Notes under the pieces: model-generated
Database searches by the model: none
Told to the model about the DNA's origin: nothing
Seen by the model: only the letters and a program-made list of their open reading frames with translations
Position numbers and translations under genes: made by a program
Shown here: piece by piece, positions 52,226 through 60,540 of the stretch
Layout of the letters: every line of letters starts with the position of its first letter
Numbering within the stretch: the stretch's first letter is position 1
DNA from: Saccharothrix obliqua
GTDB taxonomy: Bacteria > Actinomycetota > Actinomycetes > Mycobacteriales > Pseudonocardiaceae
Reading direction: 5' to 3'
Length of the DNA stretch: 64,000 nt
NCBI RefSeq assembly: GCF_019375475.1
Contig: NZ_JAHXGQ010000001.1
Span: 1 to 64,000, forward strand

Positions 52226-53382
52226 GACGTCCCCTCGAAGATGGTGAAGATCTTGGCGTCCCGGTGCATCCGCTCCACCGGATGATCACGGGTGTACCCC
52301 GCCCCGCCCAACACGTGGATCGCGCGCTCCGTCGCCCACACCGCCACCTCACCCGCCTTGAGCTTGGACATCGACCCCTCACCCGCCGTGAACGGCACGT
52401 TGTTGCGGCCCATCCAGGCGGCTCGCCAGACCAGCAGGCGGGCGGCGTCCAGTTCCGTCCGCACGTTCGCCAGATCGAACGCGATCGACTGGTTCTCGAT
52501 GATCTTCCGGCCGAACGCCGAGCGCTCCTTGGCGTACGCCAACGCGTACTCGTACGCCGCCCGCGCGACCCCGACGGCCATCGCACCGACCACGGGCCGG
52601 GTGCTCTCGAAAGTCGCCATCGCGGCCTGACCGCCGGACGCCCGGCCCTCCCGCGCGCGGGCCAGGCGGGCGTCCAACCGGTCCTTCCCGCCGAGCAGGC
52701 AGCGCCCCGGCACGCGCACCCCGTCGAGGAACACGTCCGCCGTGTGCGAGGCACGCATCCCGTGCTTCCGGATCTTCCCCGGCGACGACAGGCCGGCCGT
52801 GCCGGGCGGCACGACGAAGACCGCCTGGCCGCGTGCCCCGAGTTCCGGGTCGACGACGGCGGTCACCACGTGGACGTTCGCGATACCGCCGTTGGTCGCC
52901 CACGCCTTCTGCCCGGTGATGACCCACACACCGGTCGCCTCGTCGTGCACGGCCCTGGTGCGGTAGCCGGCGACGTCGGAGCCCGCCTGCGGTTCGGACG
53001 CGCAGAACGCCGCGAGCTTCGGCTCGTCCGGCGTGCCGAAGCACTCGGGCACCCACTCGGCCAGCTGCTCCGGCTCGCCCGCCGCGAAGATGCCCGCCGC
53101 GGCCAGGCCGGTGCCCATCAACGCCAGCGCGATGCCCGCGTCACCCCAGAACAACTCCTCGGTGGCGATCGGCAACGACAACCCGACCGGGTCGGCGAAC
53201 CACGTCGCCAGCGCCTCGAACCCGTACAAGCCGATCTTGGCGGCCTCCCGGATCACCGGCCACGGCGTCTCCTCCCGCTCGTCCCACTCGGCCGCGGCGG
53301 GCCGGACGACGTCCTCCGCGAAGCCGTGCACCCACTCCCGCAGGTGCGCCTGGTCCTCGGTCAGCTCCAGCGAAAAGCCCAT
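52171..53382 (-). CDS. Acyl-CoA dehydrogenase
   Basis: 403 aa from the ATG at 53382 (GGAGG upstream). FAD-dependent alpha,beta-dehydrogenation of acyl-CoA. Blocks: [92 protein letters not shown] with the catalytic Glu in FEGTSE. It diverges from a TetR gene over a palindrome, and its 3' end is duplicated at 50763. Confidence 0.95.
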   Translation of the reverse strand: [403 protein letters not shown]

Positions 53383-53428
53383 CACGCCTCCGGGGTGTCG
53401 AACAGTCACGCGCCACCTCCGCAGGTGA

Positions 53429-53446
53429 ACCTACTGACGAGTAGGT
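53429..53446. promoter_or_regulatory. TetR operator between acyl-CoA dehydrogenase and TetR genes
   Basis: ACCTACT-4-AGTAGGT perfect inverted repeat. The core CCTACTGACGAGTAGG shares 13 of 16 bases with the palindrome in front of the FabG4-like gene (55504-55519), pointing to one regulator for all three promoters. Confidence 0.8.
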
Positions 53447-53489
53447 AGCTTGGCAAGCGATAGCCTTGGCCCGACCTCCAGGGGGTGCC

Positions 53490-54164
53490 ATGCACGCAGA
53501 ACCACCGGTCCGCTCCGGCCGGGCCAAGCGGCTGCCGCGCGCGGTGCGCGAGCGGCAGATCATGGACGCCGCCGTGGACGTCTTCTCGCGCCTGGGTTTC
53601 CACGCCGCCTCGATGGACGAGATCTCCGAGGTCGCGGGCATCTCCAAACCCATGCTGTACGCCTACCTCGGCTCCAAGGAGGAGCTGTTCGCCACCTGCA
53701 TCCGGCGTGAGGCGAACCGCCTGATGGAGGCCATCGCGGACGGCGTGGAGGCCGACCAGCCGCCGGACGTCCAGCTGTGGAGCGGGCTGCGGGCGTTCTT
53801 CGGCTTCGTCGCCGGCAACCGCGCGAGCTGGCAGGTGCTGCACCGCCAGGCGTTGACGCAGGGCGGCCCGTTCGCCCGCGAGCTGGTCGACCTGCGTGGC
53901 CGGGCGATCGACCTGGTGGCCGCGCTGCTGGTGCACTCCGCCGAGTTCCCGAACGTGCCGCGCGCGGGCGACCGGGAGGCCGAGTCCCTGGCCGCCGCGC
54001 TGGTCGGCGCGGGCGAATCGCTCGCCGACTGGTGGCTGGACCACCCCGACGAACCCGCCGGCGTGGTCGCCGCCCGCCTGATGAACCTGGTCTGGATGGG
54101 CTTCGGCGACCTGGTGGCGGGCAACGTCTGGCACCCGCCGTCCCGCCGCACCGCGGCGCCGTAG
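53490..54164 (+). CDS. TetR-family regulator of a lipid operon
   Basis: 224 aa from the ATG at 53490 (GGGGGTG upstream). HTH at about 18-60 (RERQIMDAAVDVFSRLGFHAASMDEISEVAGISKPMLYAYLGSKEELFATC), with a helical ligand domain probably for an acyl-CoA. It diverges from the acyl-CoA dehydrogenase gene and converges on the FabG4-like gene with one base between stops. Likely represses both. Confidence 0.92.
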   Translation: MHAEPPVRSGRAKRLPRAVRERQIMDAAVDVFSRLGFHAASMDEISEVAGISKPMLYAYLGSKEELFATCIRREANRLMEAIADGVEADQPPDVQLWSGLRAFFGFVAGNRASWQVLHRQALTQGGPFARELVDLRGRAIDLVAALLVHSAEFPNVPRAGDREAESLAAALVGAGESLADWWLDHPDEPAGVVAARLMNLVWMGFGDLVAGNVWHPPSRRTAAP

Positions 54165-54165
54165 C

Positions 54166-55476
54166 TCACGCCCCCAGCAGGCTTTGCCCGCACACGCGCA
54201 CCACGTTGCCGTTCACGCCCGTCGACGCCGGGTGCGCGAACCACGCGACGGTCTCCGCCACGTCCACCGGCAGCCCGCCCTGCGCGAGGCTGTTCATGCG
54301 TCGCCCGACCTCCCGGATGAACAACGGCACCGCGGCCGTCATCTTCGTCTCGATGAACCCCGGTGCGACCGCGTTCACCGTCGTGCCCGTGTGCCCGACA
54401 CGGGCGGACAGCGCGTCGACCATGCCGATCACGCCCGCCTTGGTGGTGGCGTAGTTGGTCTGGCCGGCGTTGCCCGCGATACCGGCGATGGACGACACGC
54501 CGATGATGCGTCCGTTGGGGCGCAACGCATCCGCGGCGAACAACGCCTCGTTGAGGCGTTCCGGGCCGGTGAGGTTCACGGCGACCACGGCGTCCCAACG
54601 GCCTTCGTCCATGCGTCCGAGCGTGCGGTCCCGTGTGATGCCCGCGTTGTGCACGACGACGTCCACGCCGCCGTGATGCCGCACGAGGTGGTCCGCGATC
54701 CGTTGCGGTGCATGGGAAGCGGTGATGTCGGCCGGGAGCGTCGAGCCGTGCACGCGGTGCGCGACGGCGGCCAACGCGTCGCCTTGGCCGGGCACGTCGA
54801 GGCACACGACGTGCGCGCCGTCGCGGCTGAGCACGTCGGCGATGGCCGCACCGATGCCCTGCGCCGCGCCCGTGACGAGAGCGGTCTTGCCCATCAGCGG
54901 TTTCGCCCAGTCGTCCGGCGCTTCGACCGCCGCGGCGCCGATGTGGACGACCTGTCCCGACACGTACGCGGACCGGCCGGACAGCAGGAACCGCAGCGTC
55001 GACTCGACGTTGCCCTCCGCGCCCTCGGCCACCCGCACGAGCTGCGCCGTGCCGCCGCGCTTGAGTTCCTTGCCGACGCTGCGCGTGAAGCCCTCCAGCG
55101 CGCGCTGCGCGACCTGCGACCGCGCGGACGCGGGCGGCGTGCCGAGCACGACCACCCGGCCGCACGGCGCGAGCGAGCGGATCACGGGGTGGAAGAACGC
55201 GTGCAGCTCGCGCAGGTCCTCGGTGCGCTCGACACCGGTGGCGTCGAACACCAGCGCCCCGTAGCGGTCGCTGTCGTCGGTCACGTCGAGGCCGATGGAC
55301 CCCAGCGCCGCGCCGACCGGCGTCACGAGCCGTCCGCGACCGCCCAGCCGCACGGGTCCGTCGAGCGCGGGACCGGTGCCGGAGTGCCTGCGCAGCGGGT
55401 ACGGGTCGGGGAGGCCGAGCCCGGCCACGACGCGCCGGCCGAGGCCGGACCTGGCGAACGACCGGTAGCGGTCCAC
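54166..55476 (-). CDS. High-molecular-weight 3-oxoacyl reductase (FabG4-like SDR)
   Basis: About 436 aa, far longer than a 245-aa FabG. The N-terminal 190 residues form a degenerate Rossmann/flavodoxin-like domain (YGALVFDATGVERTEDLRELHAFFHPVIRSLAPCGRVVVLG); the C-terminal SDR has TGAAQGIG, HNAG, the Ser-Tyr-Lys set in SSIAGIAGNAGQTNYATTK and a PGFIETKM loop. This matches mycobacterial FabG4, a NADH-dependent 3-oxoacyl-CoA/ACP reductase. The GTG at 55476 is chosen as the start. A 16-bp palindrome precedes it. Confidence 0.9.
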   Translation of the reverse strand: MDRYRSFARSGLGRRVVAGLGLPDPYPLRRHSGTGPALDGPVRLGGRGRLVTPVGAALGSIGLDVTDDSDRYGALVFDATGVERTEDLRELHAFFHPVIRSLAPCGRVVVLGTPPASARSQVAQRALEGFTRSVGKELKRGGTAQLVRVAEGAEGNVESTLRFLLSGRSAYVSGQVVHIGAAAVEAPDDWAKPLMGKTALVTGAAQGIGAAIADVLSRDGAHVVCLDVPGQGDALAAVAHRVHGSTLPADITASHAPQRIADHLVRHHGGVDVVVHNAGITRDRTLGRMDEGRWDAVVAVNLTGPERLNEALFAADALRPNGRIIGVSSIAGIAGNAGQTNYATTKAGVIGMVDALSARVGHTGTTVNAVAPGFIETKMTAAVPLFIREVGRRMNSLAQGGLPVDVAETVAWFAHPASTGVNGNVVRVCGQSLLGA

Positions 55477-55502
55477 GTCCTCATCACTCCCTTGTCGAGT
55501 GG

Positions 55503-55520
55503 GCCTACCCACGGGTAGGC
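55503..55520. promoter_or_regulatory. TetR operator before the FabG4-like gene
   Basis: GCCTACCCACGGGTAGGC: 8-base arms (55503-55510 and 55513-55520), two-base centre, ending 27 bp upstream of the start codon. The core matches the operator at 53429-53446. Confidence 0.78.
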
Positions 55521-55648
55521 ATCATGCCGGCCCGCTGAATCCGTCCGCTCATTCCACGGATTCCCGCGGTCGAATAGACCCCGCGCGGCTTCCACTCGAA
55601 TGGCCGATTAAGCTCCCGGTCTCGGCAATCCCGATCGGAGGGGTGCGC

Positions 55649-56284
55649 GTGGCGACGGGTGAATCGGCCCATTCCGGGGAAACTCGTGAAATCAATTCGG
55701 AACGGCGTGGGTGGCGCAGCGGTCCCGACCGGGTGACGGCCCTGGTCGGACTGGCCGGCCTGGTGGTCGGCGTGCTCGGCCTGTTCCCGAAAGCGGAACC
55801 GGGGCACGTCGCGTCGGGCGATCCCGGGCCCGTGCCCGCGCCGCCGGTCGCGGTGGTCGGGACGGCGCACCGGGCGGTGCCGTCCGAGCGCTCGGCACCG
55901 ACGACGACGCCCGCCGTGGAAGCGCCGACGGGGGTCGCGCCGCCGGTCCGCTACCGCGGCACGCTGCCGTTCGGCGACTACGACCTGGACCAGCCGCAGC
56001 CGCGGTACGCCCAGGGGCGCAACGTGTGGCGGGTCGACCGGACCACCCTGCACGGCGATGCCGGCTACGAGCTGGCCGTGTCGTCCGCCGCCGCGCCGGG
56101 CCGCGCCGAGTGCGCCGCCCTCGCCCGGACCCGCGGCGAGTCGGACGTGACGGGTCTCGCGCCGGGGCGCCGCGTGTGCGGGACGACCCCCGCGGGTCGG
56201 GTCTTCCGGGTCGACGTGATCGCGGTGACCGGCGAATCCACTTACGGCGCGGTGACCGTGTGGGAATCGGTGGGAATCACCTAA
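55649..56284 (+). CDS. Membrane-anchored extracellular protein
   Basis: About 211 aa from the GTG at 55649 (GGAGGGG upstream). Short cytoplasmic start, a single TM helix (VTALVGLAGLVVGVLGLFPKA, about 29-48), a Pro-rich extracellular linker and a C-terminal domain of strands (FGDYDLDQPQP...GRAECAALARTRGESDVTGLAPGRRVCGTT) with a conserved Cys pair. The same layout occurs in the islet protein at 51248. Function unknown. Confidence 0.72.
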   Translation: MATGESAHSGETREINSERRGWRSGPDRVTALVGLAGLVVGVLGLFPKAEPGHVASGDPGPVPAPPVAVVGTAHRAVPSERSAPTTTPAVEAPTGVAPPVRYRGTLPFGDYDLDQPQPRYAQGRNVWRVDRTTLHGDAGYELAVSSAAAPGRAECAALARTRGESDVTGLAPGRRVCGTTPAGRVFRVDVIAVTGESTYGAVTVWESVGIT

Positions 56285-56901
56285 TCGAGAAGCGACCAGG
56301 CGGCGGTGCAGCGGACCGTGACCACGATCTGCTGTGCCTCCAGGTTCAATTCCTCCATTCGTGGAGCGTCACCCACCGATCCGCCGTATGCCGCGACCGA
56401 GCGCCCGACGGAGGGCTCCCACGGCTCGCCGTCGCCGTCGGACAGCTTCAGCAGCGTGCCGAGGCGCGCGCCGAGCGCTTCCGCGTAACCCTCGGCACGT
56501 CGGCGGGCGTCCGCCACGGCCTCCCGCTGCGCCGCGCGGACGGCCTCGGTGTCGGTGGCGAGCTGCCAGTTCGGCCCGTTCAGCCACGTCGGCTCCGCCG
56601 CGACGAGCGCGGAGAGCAGGTCGTCCAGCCGGTCGAGGTCGTGCACCCGCAGCACGTACTGCTGGGACGCGCGGCTGCCCGCGCGCCGCTGCCCGTCCCA
56701 GTTGTCGTGCACGTCGAGCCGGCGTGAGCGCACCTCGACGCCCGCCCGGTCCAGTACCGGCTCGACCGACGCCACCCGCCTGGTCAGCTCGTCCACGGCC
56801 GCGTTGCGGGTCGCGCCCACGGTCTCGAAGTTCACCTGCACCTCGGCGCGGTCGGCGGTGCGCTCGACCCGGCCGGTGCCCCTGGTCACGACTTCAGCCA
56901 C
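56281..56901 (-). CDS. SIMPL-domain (DUF541) protein
   Basis: About 206 aa. MAEVVTRGTGRVERTADRAEVQVNFETVG..., central DLDRLDDLLSALVAAEPTWLNGPNWQL, and the DARRRAEGYAEALGARLGTLLKLSDG helix are typical of SIMPL proteins, which oligomerise in rings. Family members are usually periplasmic; here no signal peptide is clear, so it may be cytosolic. The start at GTG 56901 is uncertain (an ATG at 56991 would add 30 residues). It overlaps the convergent gene's stop by 4 bp. Confidence 0.83.
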   Translation of the reverse strand: MAEVVTRGTGRVERTADRAEVQVNFETVGATRNAAVDELTRRVASVEPVLDRAGVEVRSRRLDVHDNWDGQRRAGSRASQQYVLRVHDLDRLDDLLSALVAAEPTWLNGPNWQLATDTEAVRAAQREAVADARRRAEGYAEALGARLGTLLKLSDGDGEPWEPSVGRSVAAYGGSVGDAPRMEELNLEAQQIVVTVRCTAAWSLLD

Positions 56902-57120
56902 GTCGACCAGCCAACCGCTTGAGCGGGCCGTCCGCAACGGTTGGCGGCCTTCGGTCCAGGAGGTGTCTGCCAGGCGAATCGCCGGAGCCATCCGGGTGAC
57001 GGCCGTAGATTCGTCGGTTTGTGCCCCAACTCACCGGATAATCGGGTGATTTTGCCGCGCGCAGGGTGCATACTTGAGGCACACCACCGAGGCAGACCGT
57101 TTGAGAGGGATGAAACCCCG

Positions 57121-57267
57121 ATGAACTTCACTGCGAAGCTCCGCGCTCGTCGTGTCGAGGCTCGCAACCGCAAGGCCGTCGCCCGCGCGATCGAGGCCGC
57201 GCCGACCCCGGCGATGCGTCACGAGCTGATGGCGATCGCCCAGGCCCAGGTGACCACCCTCCGCTGA
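57121..57267 (+). CDS. 48-aa basic peptide
   Basis: MNFTAKLRARRVEARNRKAVARAIEAAPTPAMRHELMAIAQAQVTTLR. The ATG is preceded by GAGAGGGATG. Strongly basic first half, two amphipathic helices split by a Pro. No family recognised; the AAPTPAMRHELMAIA pattern resembles small conserved actinobacterial peptides. It precedes the noncoding segment with two hairpins. Confidence 0.72.
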   Translation: MNFTAKLRARRVEARNRKAVARAIEAAPTPAMRHELMAIAQAQVTTLR

Positions 57268-57345
57268 GACCCTCGCGCCGAGACGACAACCCGATCGACA
57301 CCGGGTACGCGCCCCGTCGTCTCGCGCGTGTGGCGAAGGGGGAAC

Positions 57346-57390
57346 GTCGAAGGCCCCTGTCGCACCTCCCGCGCGACAGGGGCCTTCGAC
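57346..57390 (+). terminator. Very strong hairpin after the 48-aa peptide gene
   Basis: A perfect 18-bp stem (57346-57363 with 57373-57390) and 9-base loop, followed by TGTGTT. It is the longest perfect stem in the window and probably ends the 48-aa peptide transcript. Confidence 0.85.
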
Positions 57391-57419
57391 TGTGTTGGAT
57401 TAGCGTCGAGACTTGGTCA

Positions 57420-57435
57420 AGTGATCTGTGTCACA
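57420..57435. promoter_or_regulatory. CRP-like binding site
   Basis: AGTGATCTGTGTCACA matches the CRP consensus TGTGA-N6-TCACA in 9 of 10 positions. It sits in noncoding DNA between two hairpins, with no gene start close by on either strand. Confidence 0.6.
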
Positions 57436-57439
57436 CTCG

Positions 57440-57532
57440 ATAGGGGGTGTAACAGTCCACGATCGTGTCTCGATGTTCCTGGTGACCCCGCGGTGCTGTC
57501 GGACCCCCGACCTGGCAGCACCGCGGGGTTTC
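57440..57532 (+). ncRNA. Candidate small noncoding RNA
   Basis: No RBS-supported ORF exists between the CRP-like site and the intrinsic terminator at 57486-57531. The DNA is G/C-patterned (TAGGGGGTGTAACAG, then the C-rich loop ACCCCCGA). The layout (CRP-type control, short transcript, C-rich terminal hairpin) recalls the actinobacterial 6C-type small RNAs. The endpoints are estimates. Confidence 0.4.
57486..57531 (+). terminator. Terminator hairpin with T-run
   Basis: Perfect 13-bp stem CCCCGCGGTGCTG (57486-57498) with 57516-57528, loop containing ACCCCCGA, followed by TTT. Independent of the upstream 18-bp hairpin, so it implies a second transcript in this gap. Confidence 0.85.
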
Positions 57533-57726
57533 CCATATCCCCCGACGTACTTAGGACATGTCCGGACTACTTGGACGTGGCAGAGCCGGTCCAGGTGTCG
57601 TCATCCTGTCTACGGGCACGCCTGATCATCACTATCCCCCTGATGTGTTCTTGTCCCCCATGGACACCACCCATGGTGCCACCGGGGTACGACAGATTTT
57701 TGAGGTTTTCCTGAGAGCATGACCCG

Positions 57727-58101
57727 ATGACCCGCCCGCTCTTGGTGGTTGACGGCGCAAATGTCATCGGATCAGTGCCCGACGGCTGGTGGCGCGACCG
57801 CGCCGCGGCGGCGACCAGATTGCGGAACGCGCTGGTGGGAGTGGGTGAGCGGGGGGTGCCGGGCTTCGCCGAGGGTCCGGTCGAGGTCGTCCTGGTGGTC
57901 GAGGGCAAGGCCCGCCACGTGCAGTCGATACCAGGCGTCCGTGTGGTCTCCGCCACTGCCTCCGGAGACGACGCGATCGTCGCAGTCGTCCGCGCCGAAT
58001 CGCCCGGGAGGCAATGCGCGGTGGTCACCGCCGACCGCGGCCTGAGAGCCCGCGTAACCGCCCTCGGGGCAACCACCCTGGGCCCCCGGGCGGTCCGCTG
58101 A
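57727..58101 (+). CDS. NYN (PIN-like) domain protein
   Basis: 124 aa. LLVVDGANVIGSVPDGWWRDRAAAATRLRNAL, then VEVVLVVEGKARHV, SGDDAIVAVV and VVTADRGLRARV hold the acidic metal-binding residues of the NYN/PIN nuclease fold (Asp at 9, Glu, Asp/Asp, Asp). Likely a small RNA-processing nuclease. Target unknown. Confidence 0.88.
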   Translation: MTRPLLVVDGANVIGSVPDGWWRDRAAAATRLRNALVGVGERGVPGFAEGPVEVVLVVEGKARHVQSIPGVRVVSATASGDDAIVAVVRAESPGRQCAVVTADRGLRARVTALGATTLGPRAVR

Positions 58102-58290
58102 CTCCTGGGCGTTCTGCTGCGTCAACTGCCTGCAACGGCCGGTGCGCTCAGGTGCGGCACGCGACGATTCGCCATCGAGCCGCAGTCACCGGCAGGGAAC
58201 CCGGGGTGGTTCACCGCTACGGCGACCACCCGGTCGCCCACATGGTGGGCGGTGAAATACCAGGCCCAGGCCCTCGTGTTGACTCCGAAC

Positions 58291-60132
58291 GTGACGACCG
58301 CTCAACGCCGCCGCGCCCGGGTCCGCGCCCCCGAACTGGTGGGCCGCGGCTGGCTCAACACCGGTGACCGCGACCTCGCCCTCAAAGACCTGCGCGGCAA
58401 GGTCGTGCTGCTGGACTTCTGGACGTTCTGCTGCATCAACTGCCTGCACGTGCTGGACGAGCTGCGCCCCCTCGAAGCCGAGTTCGCCGACGTCCTCGTC
58501 ACGATCGGCGTGCACTCCCCGAAGTTCGTCCACGAAGCCGACGCCGACGCGCTCAAGGCGGCCGTCGAGCGGTACGCGGTGCACCACCCCGTGCTGGACG
58601 ACCCGGAACTCACGACGTGGCAGAACTACGCCGTCAAAGCCTGGCCGACGCTGGCCGTGGTCGACCCCGAGGGCTACGTGGTGCACGTCGCCGCCGGCGA
58701 GGGCCACCTCGACGCCCTCCGGCAGGTCATCACCGAGCTGGTCGAGGAGCACGACGCCAAGGGCACGCTGCACCGCGGCGACGGCCCGTACGTCCCGCCC
58801 GCGCCCACCGGCACCGAGCTGCGCTTCCCGGCCAAGGCCCTGGTCACGCCGAACGGCACGCTGCTGGTCGCCGACTCCGCACACCACTCCCTGGTCGAGT
58901 TGGCCGCCGACGGGGAGACGGTCCTCCGGCGCATCGGCACGGGCGAGCGCGGTCGTCGCGACGGCGCCGAGCCGACCTTCTCCGAACCCGCCGGGCTGGC
59001 ACTCCTCCCGCCGGACGTGGCCGGCCGGGTCGGCTACCACGTCGTGGTCGCCGACACCGTCAACCACCTGCTCCGCGGCCTGGACCTGGACACCGGCCGC
59101 GTCACGACCGTCGCCGGCACCGGCGAGCAGTGGCGTGCCGGCGTCACCGGCGGCGCGGCGACCGGCGTGCCGCTGACCAGCCCGTGGGACGTGGCCTGGT
59201 GGGAACCGGCGGGTGGGGTGGTGGTCGCGCTCGCGGGCAACCACACGCTGGGCCTGTTCCGCCCGCTGGAGCAGCGGTTCGAGCGGTTCGCCGGCACCAC
59301 GGTCGAGGGCCTGGGCGACGGCCCGTACGCGGAGGCGTTCTTCGCCCAGACCTCCGGGCTCGCGGCGGACGGCGAGCGGCTGTGGCTGGTCGACTCCGAG
59401 ACGTCCGCGCTGCGTTACCTGGAGGACGGCGAGGTGCGCACGGTCGTCGGCAGGGGCCTGTTCGACTTCGGCCACCGCGACGGCCCGGCCGACCAGGCCC
59501 TGCTGCAACACCCGCTCGGCGTGACGGTCCTGCCGGACGGCGGCATCGCGGTGTCCGACACCTACAACGGCGCGATCCGCCGCTACGACCCCGTGACCGA
59601 CGAGGTGTCCACATTGGCGACGGACATCGCGGAACCGTCCGACGCGCTCTACGTGGACGGTGAGCTGGTGGTCGTCGCGTCCGCCGCGCACCGCCTGGAA
59701 CGACCCGTCGCACCCGGCACGAAGGTGCTCGGCGAGGCGCACCGGGTGCGCCGCCCGCCGACCGTCCTCGCGCCCGGCGACCTGGAGCTGACCGTCGTGT
59801 TCACGCCGCCGGCCGGCAGCAAGCTCGACGACCGCTACGGCCCGTCCACCCGCCTGGAGATCACCAGCTCGCCGCCGGAGCTGCTGGTGTCCGGCGCGGG
59901 CGTCGGCACCGACCTCACCCGCTCGCTGCGCATCGCCGAGGGCTTCGCGGAGGGCGTGCTGCACGTCGTCGCGCAGGCCGCGAGCTGCACCGACGACCCG
60001 TCCGTCGAGCACCCGGTGTGCAAGCTGACCCGGCAGGACTGGGGCGTGCCGATCCGCGTCGACGCGGCCGGTCCGCACCGCCTCCCGCTGCTGATGGGCG
60101 GGCTGGACGAGGACGTGCACAACGCCACGTAG
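58291..60132 (+). CDS. Thioredoxin-NHL-repeat protein (NHLRC2-like)
   Basis: About 613 aa; a longer version from GTG 58252 is possible. N-terminal thioredoxin-like domain with redox motif WTFCCINCLHVLDEL, then an NHL beta-propeller (VTPNGTLLVADSAHHSLVEL, FSEPAGLALL, VVVADTVNHLLRGLDL, LPDGGIAVSDTYNGAIRRYD) and a C-terminal beta domain. Cytosolic. Homologues in animals (NHLRC2) have the same order; the bacterial role is unknown. Confidence 0.9.
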   Translation: MTTAQRRRARVRAPELVGRGWLNTGDRDLALKDLRGKVVLLDFWTFCCINCLHVLDELRPLEAEFADVLVTIGVHSPKFVHEADADALKAAVERYAVHHPVLDDPELTTWQNYAVKAWPTLAVVDPEGYVVHVAAGEGHLDALRQVITELVEEHDAKGTLHRGDGPYVPPAPTGTELRFPAKALVTPNGTLLVADSAHHSLVELAADGETVLRRIGTGERGRRDGAEPTFSEPAGLALLPPDVAGRVGYHVVVADTVNHLLRGLDLDTGRVTTVAGTGEQWRAGVTGGAATGVPLTSPWDVAWWEPAGGVVVALAGNHTLGLFRPLEQRFERFAGTTVEGLGDGPYAEAFFAQTSGLAADGERLWLVDSETSALRYLEDGEVRTVVGRGLFDFGHRDGPADQALLQHPLGVTVLPDGGIAVSDTYNGAIRRYDPVTDEVSTLATDIAEPSDALYVDGELVVVASAAHRLERPVAPGTKVLGEAHRVRRPPTVLAPGDLELTVVFTPPAGSKLDDRYGPSTRLEITSSPPELLVSGAGVGTDLTRSLRIAEGFAEGVLHVVAQAASCTDDPSVEHPVCKLTRQDWGVPIRVDAAGPHRLPLLMGGLDEDVHNAT

Positions 60133-60141
60133 ACTCTGCCG

Positions 60142-60462
60142 GTGCCCGATGTCAAGCTTGAGATCCAGATGCTGCACGACCGCGTCATGGTGCGGATCTC
60201 CCCGGAGGACGGTGAGCGCCGCAGCAGCGGTGGGATCGTGATCCCGGCGACCGCGCAGATGGCGAAGCGTCTGGCCTGGGGTGACGTCCTCGGTGTCGGC
60301 ACGAGCGTGCGGCACGTGAAGGTGGGGGACCGCGTGCTGTTCAACCCGGAGGACCAGTACGAGGTCGAGGTGCAGGGTGCGACCTACCTGGTCATGCGGG
60401 AACGCGACGTGCACGCCACGGCCAGCGAGCGGTCGGACCACGGAACCGGCCTTTACCTGTGA
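60142..60462 (+). CDS. GroES-like (Cpn10) protein
   Basis: 106 aa, GTG start. Cpn10 pattern: LHDRVMVRISPEDGERRSSGGIVIPATAQMAKRLAWGDVLGVGTSVRHVKVGDRVLFNPEDQYEVEVQGATYLVMRERDVHA. It has the mobile-loop region but a longer C-terminus (TASERSDHGTGLYL). No groEL gene is adjacent, so it is a stand-alone paralogue rather than the housekeeping groES. Confidence 0.85.
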   Translation: MPDVKLEIQMLHDRVMVRISPEDGERRSSGGIVIPATAQMAKRLAWGDVLGVGTSVRHVKVGDRVLFNPEDQYEVEVQGATYLVMRERDVHATASERSDHGTGLYL

Positions 60463-60540
60463 ACCACCGATAAGTGATCGGCGTGTGACGGCGGTCGGGT
60501 AAGCAGTCCCAGGAACTTGCGAGAGGCAAGAGGGGGAGCG

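Noticed and set aside
55499..55648. Longer N-terminus for the membrane-anchored protein at 55649
   Set aside because: The extension would cross the TetR operator palindrome and lacks an RBS; the GTG at 55649 has a good one.
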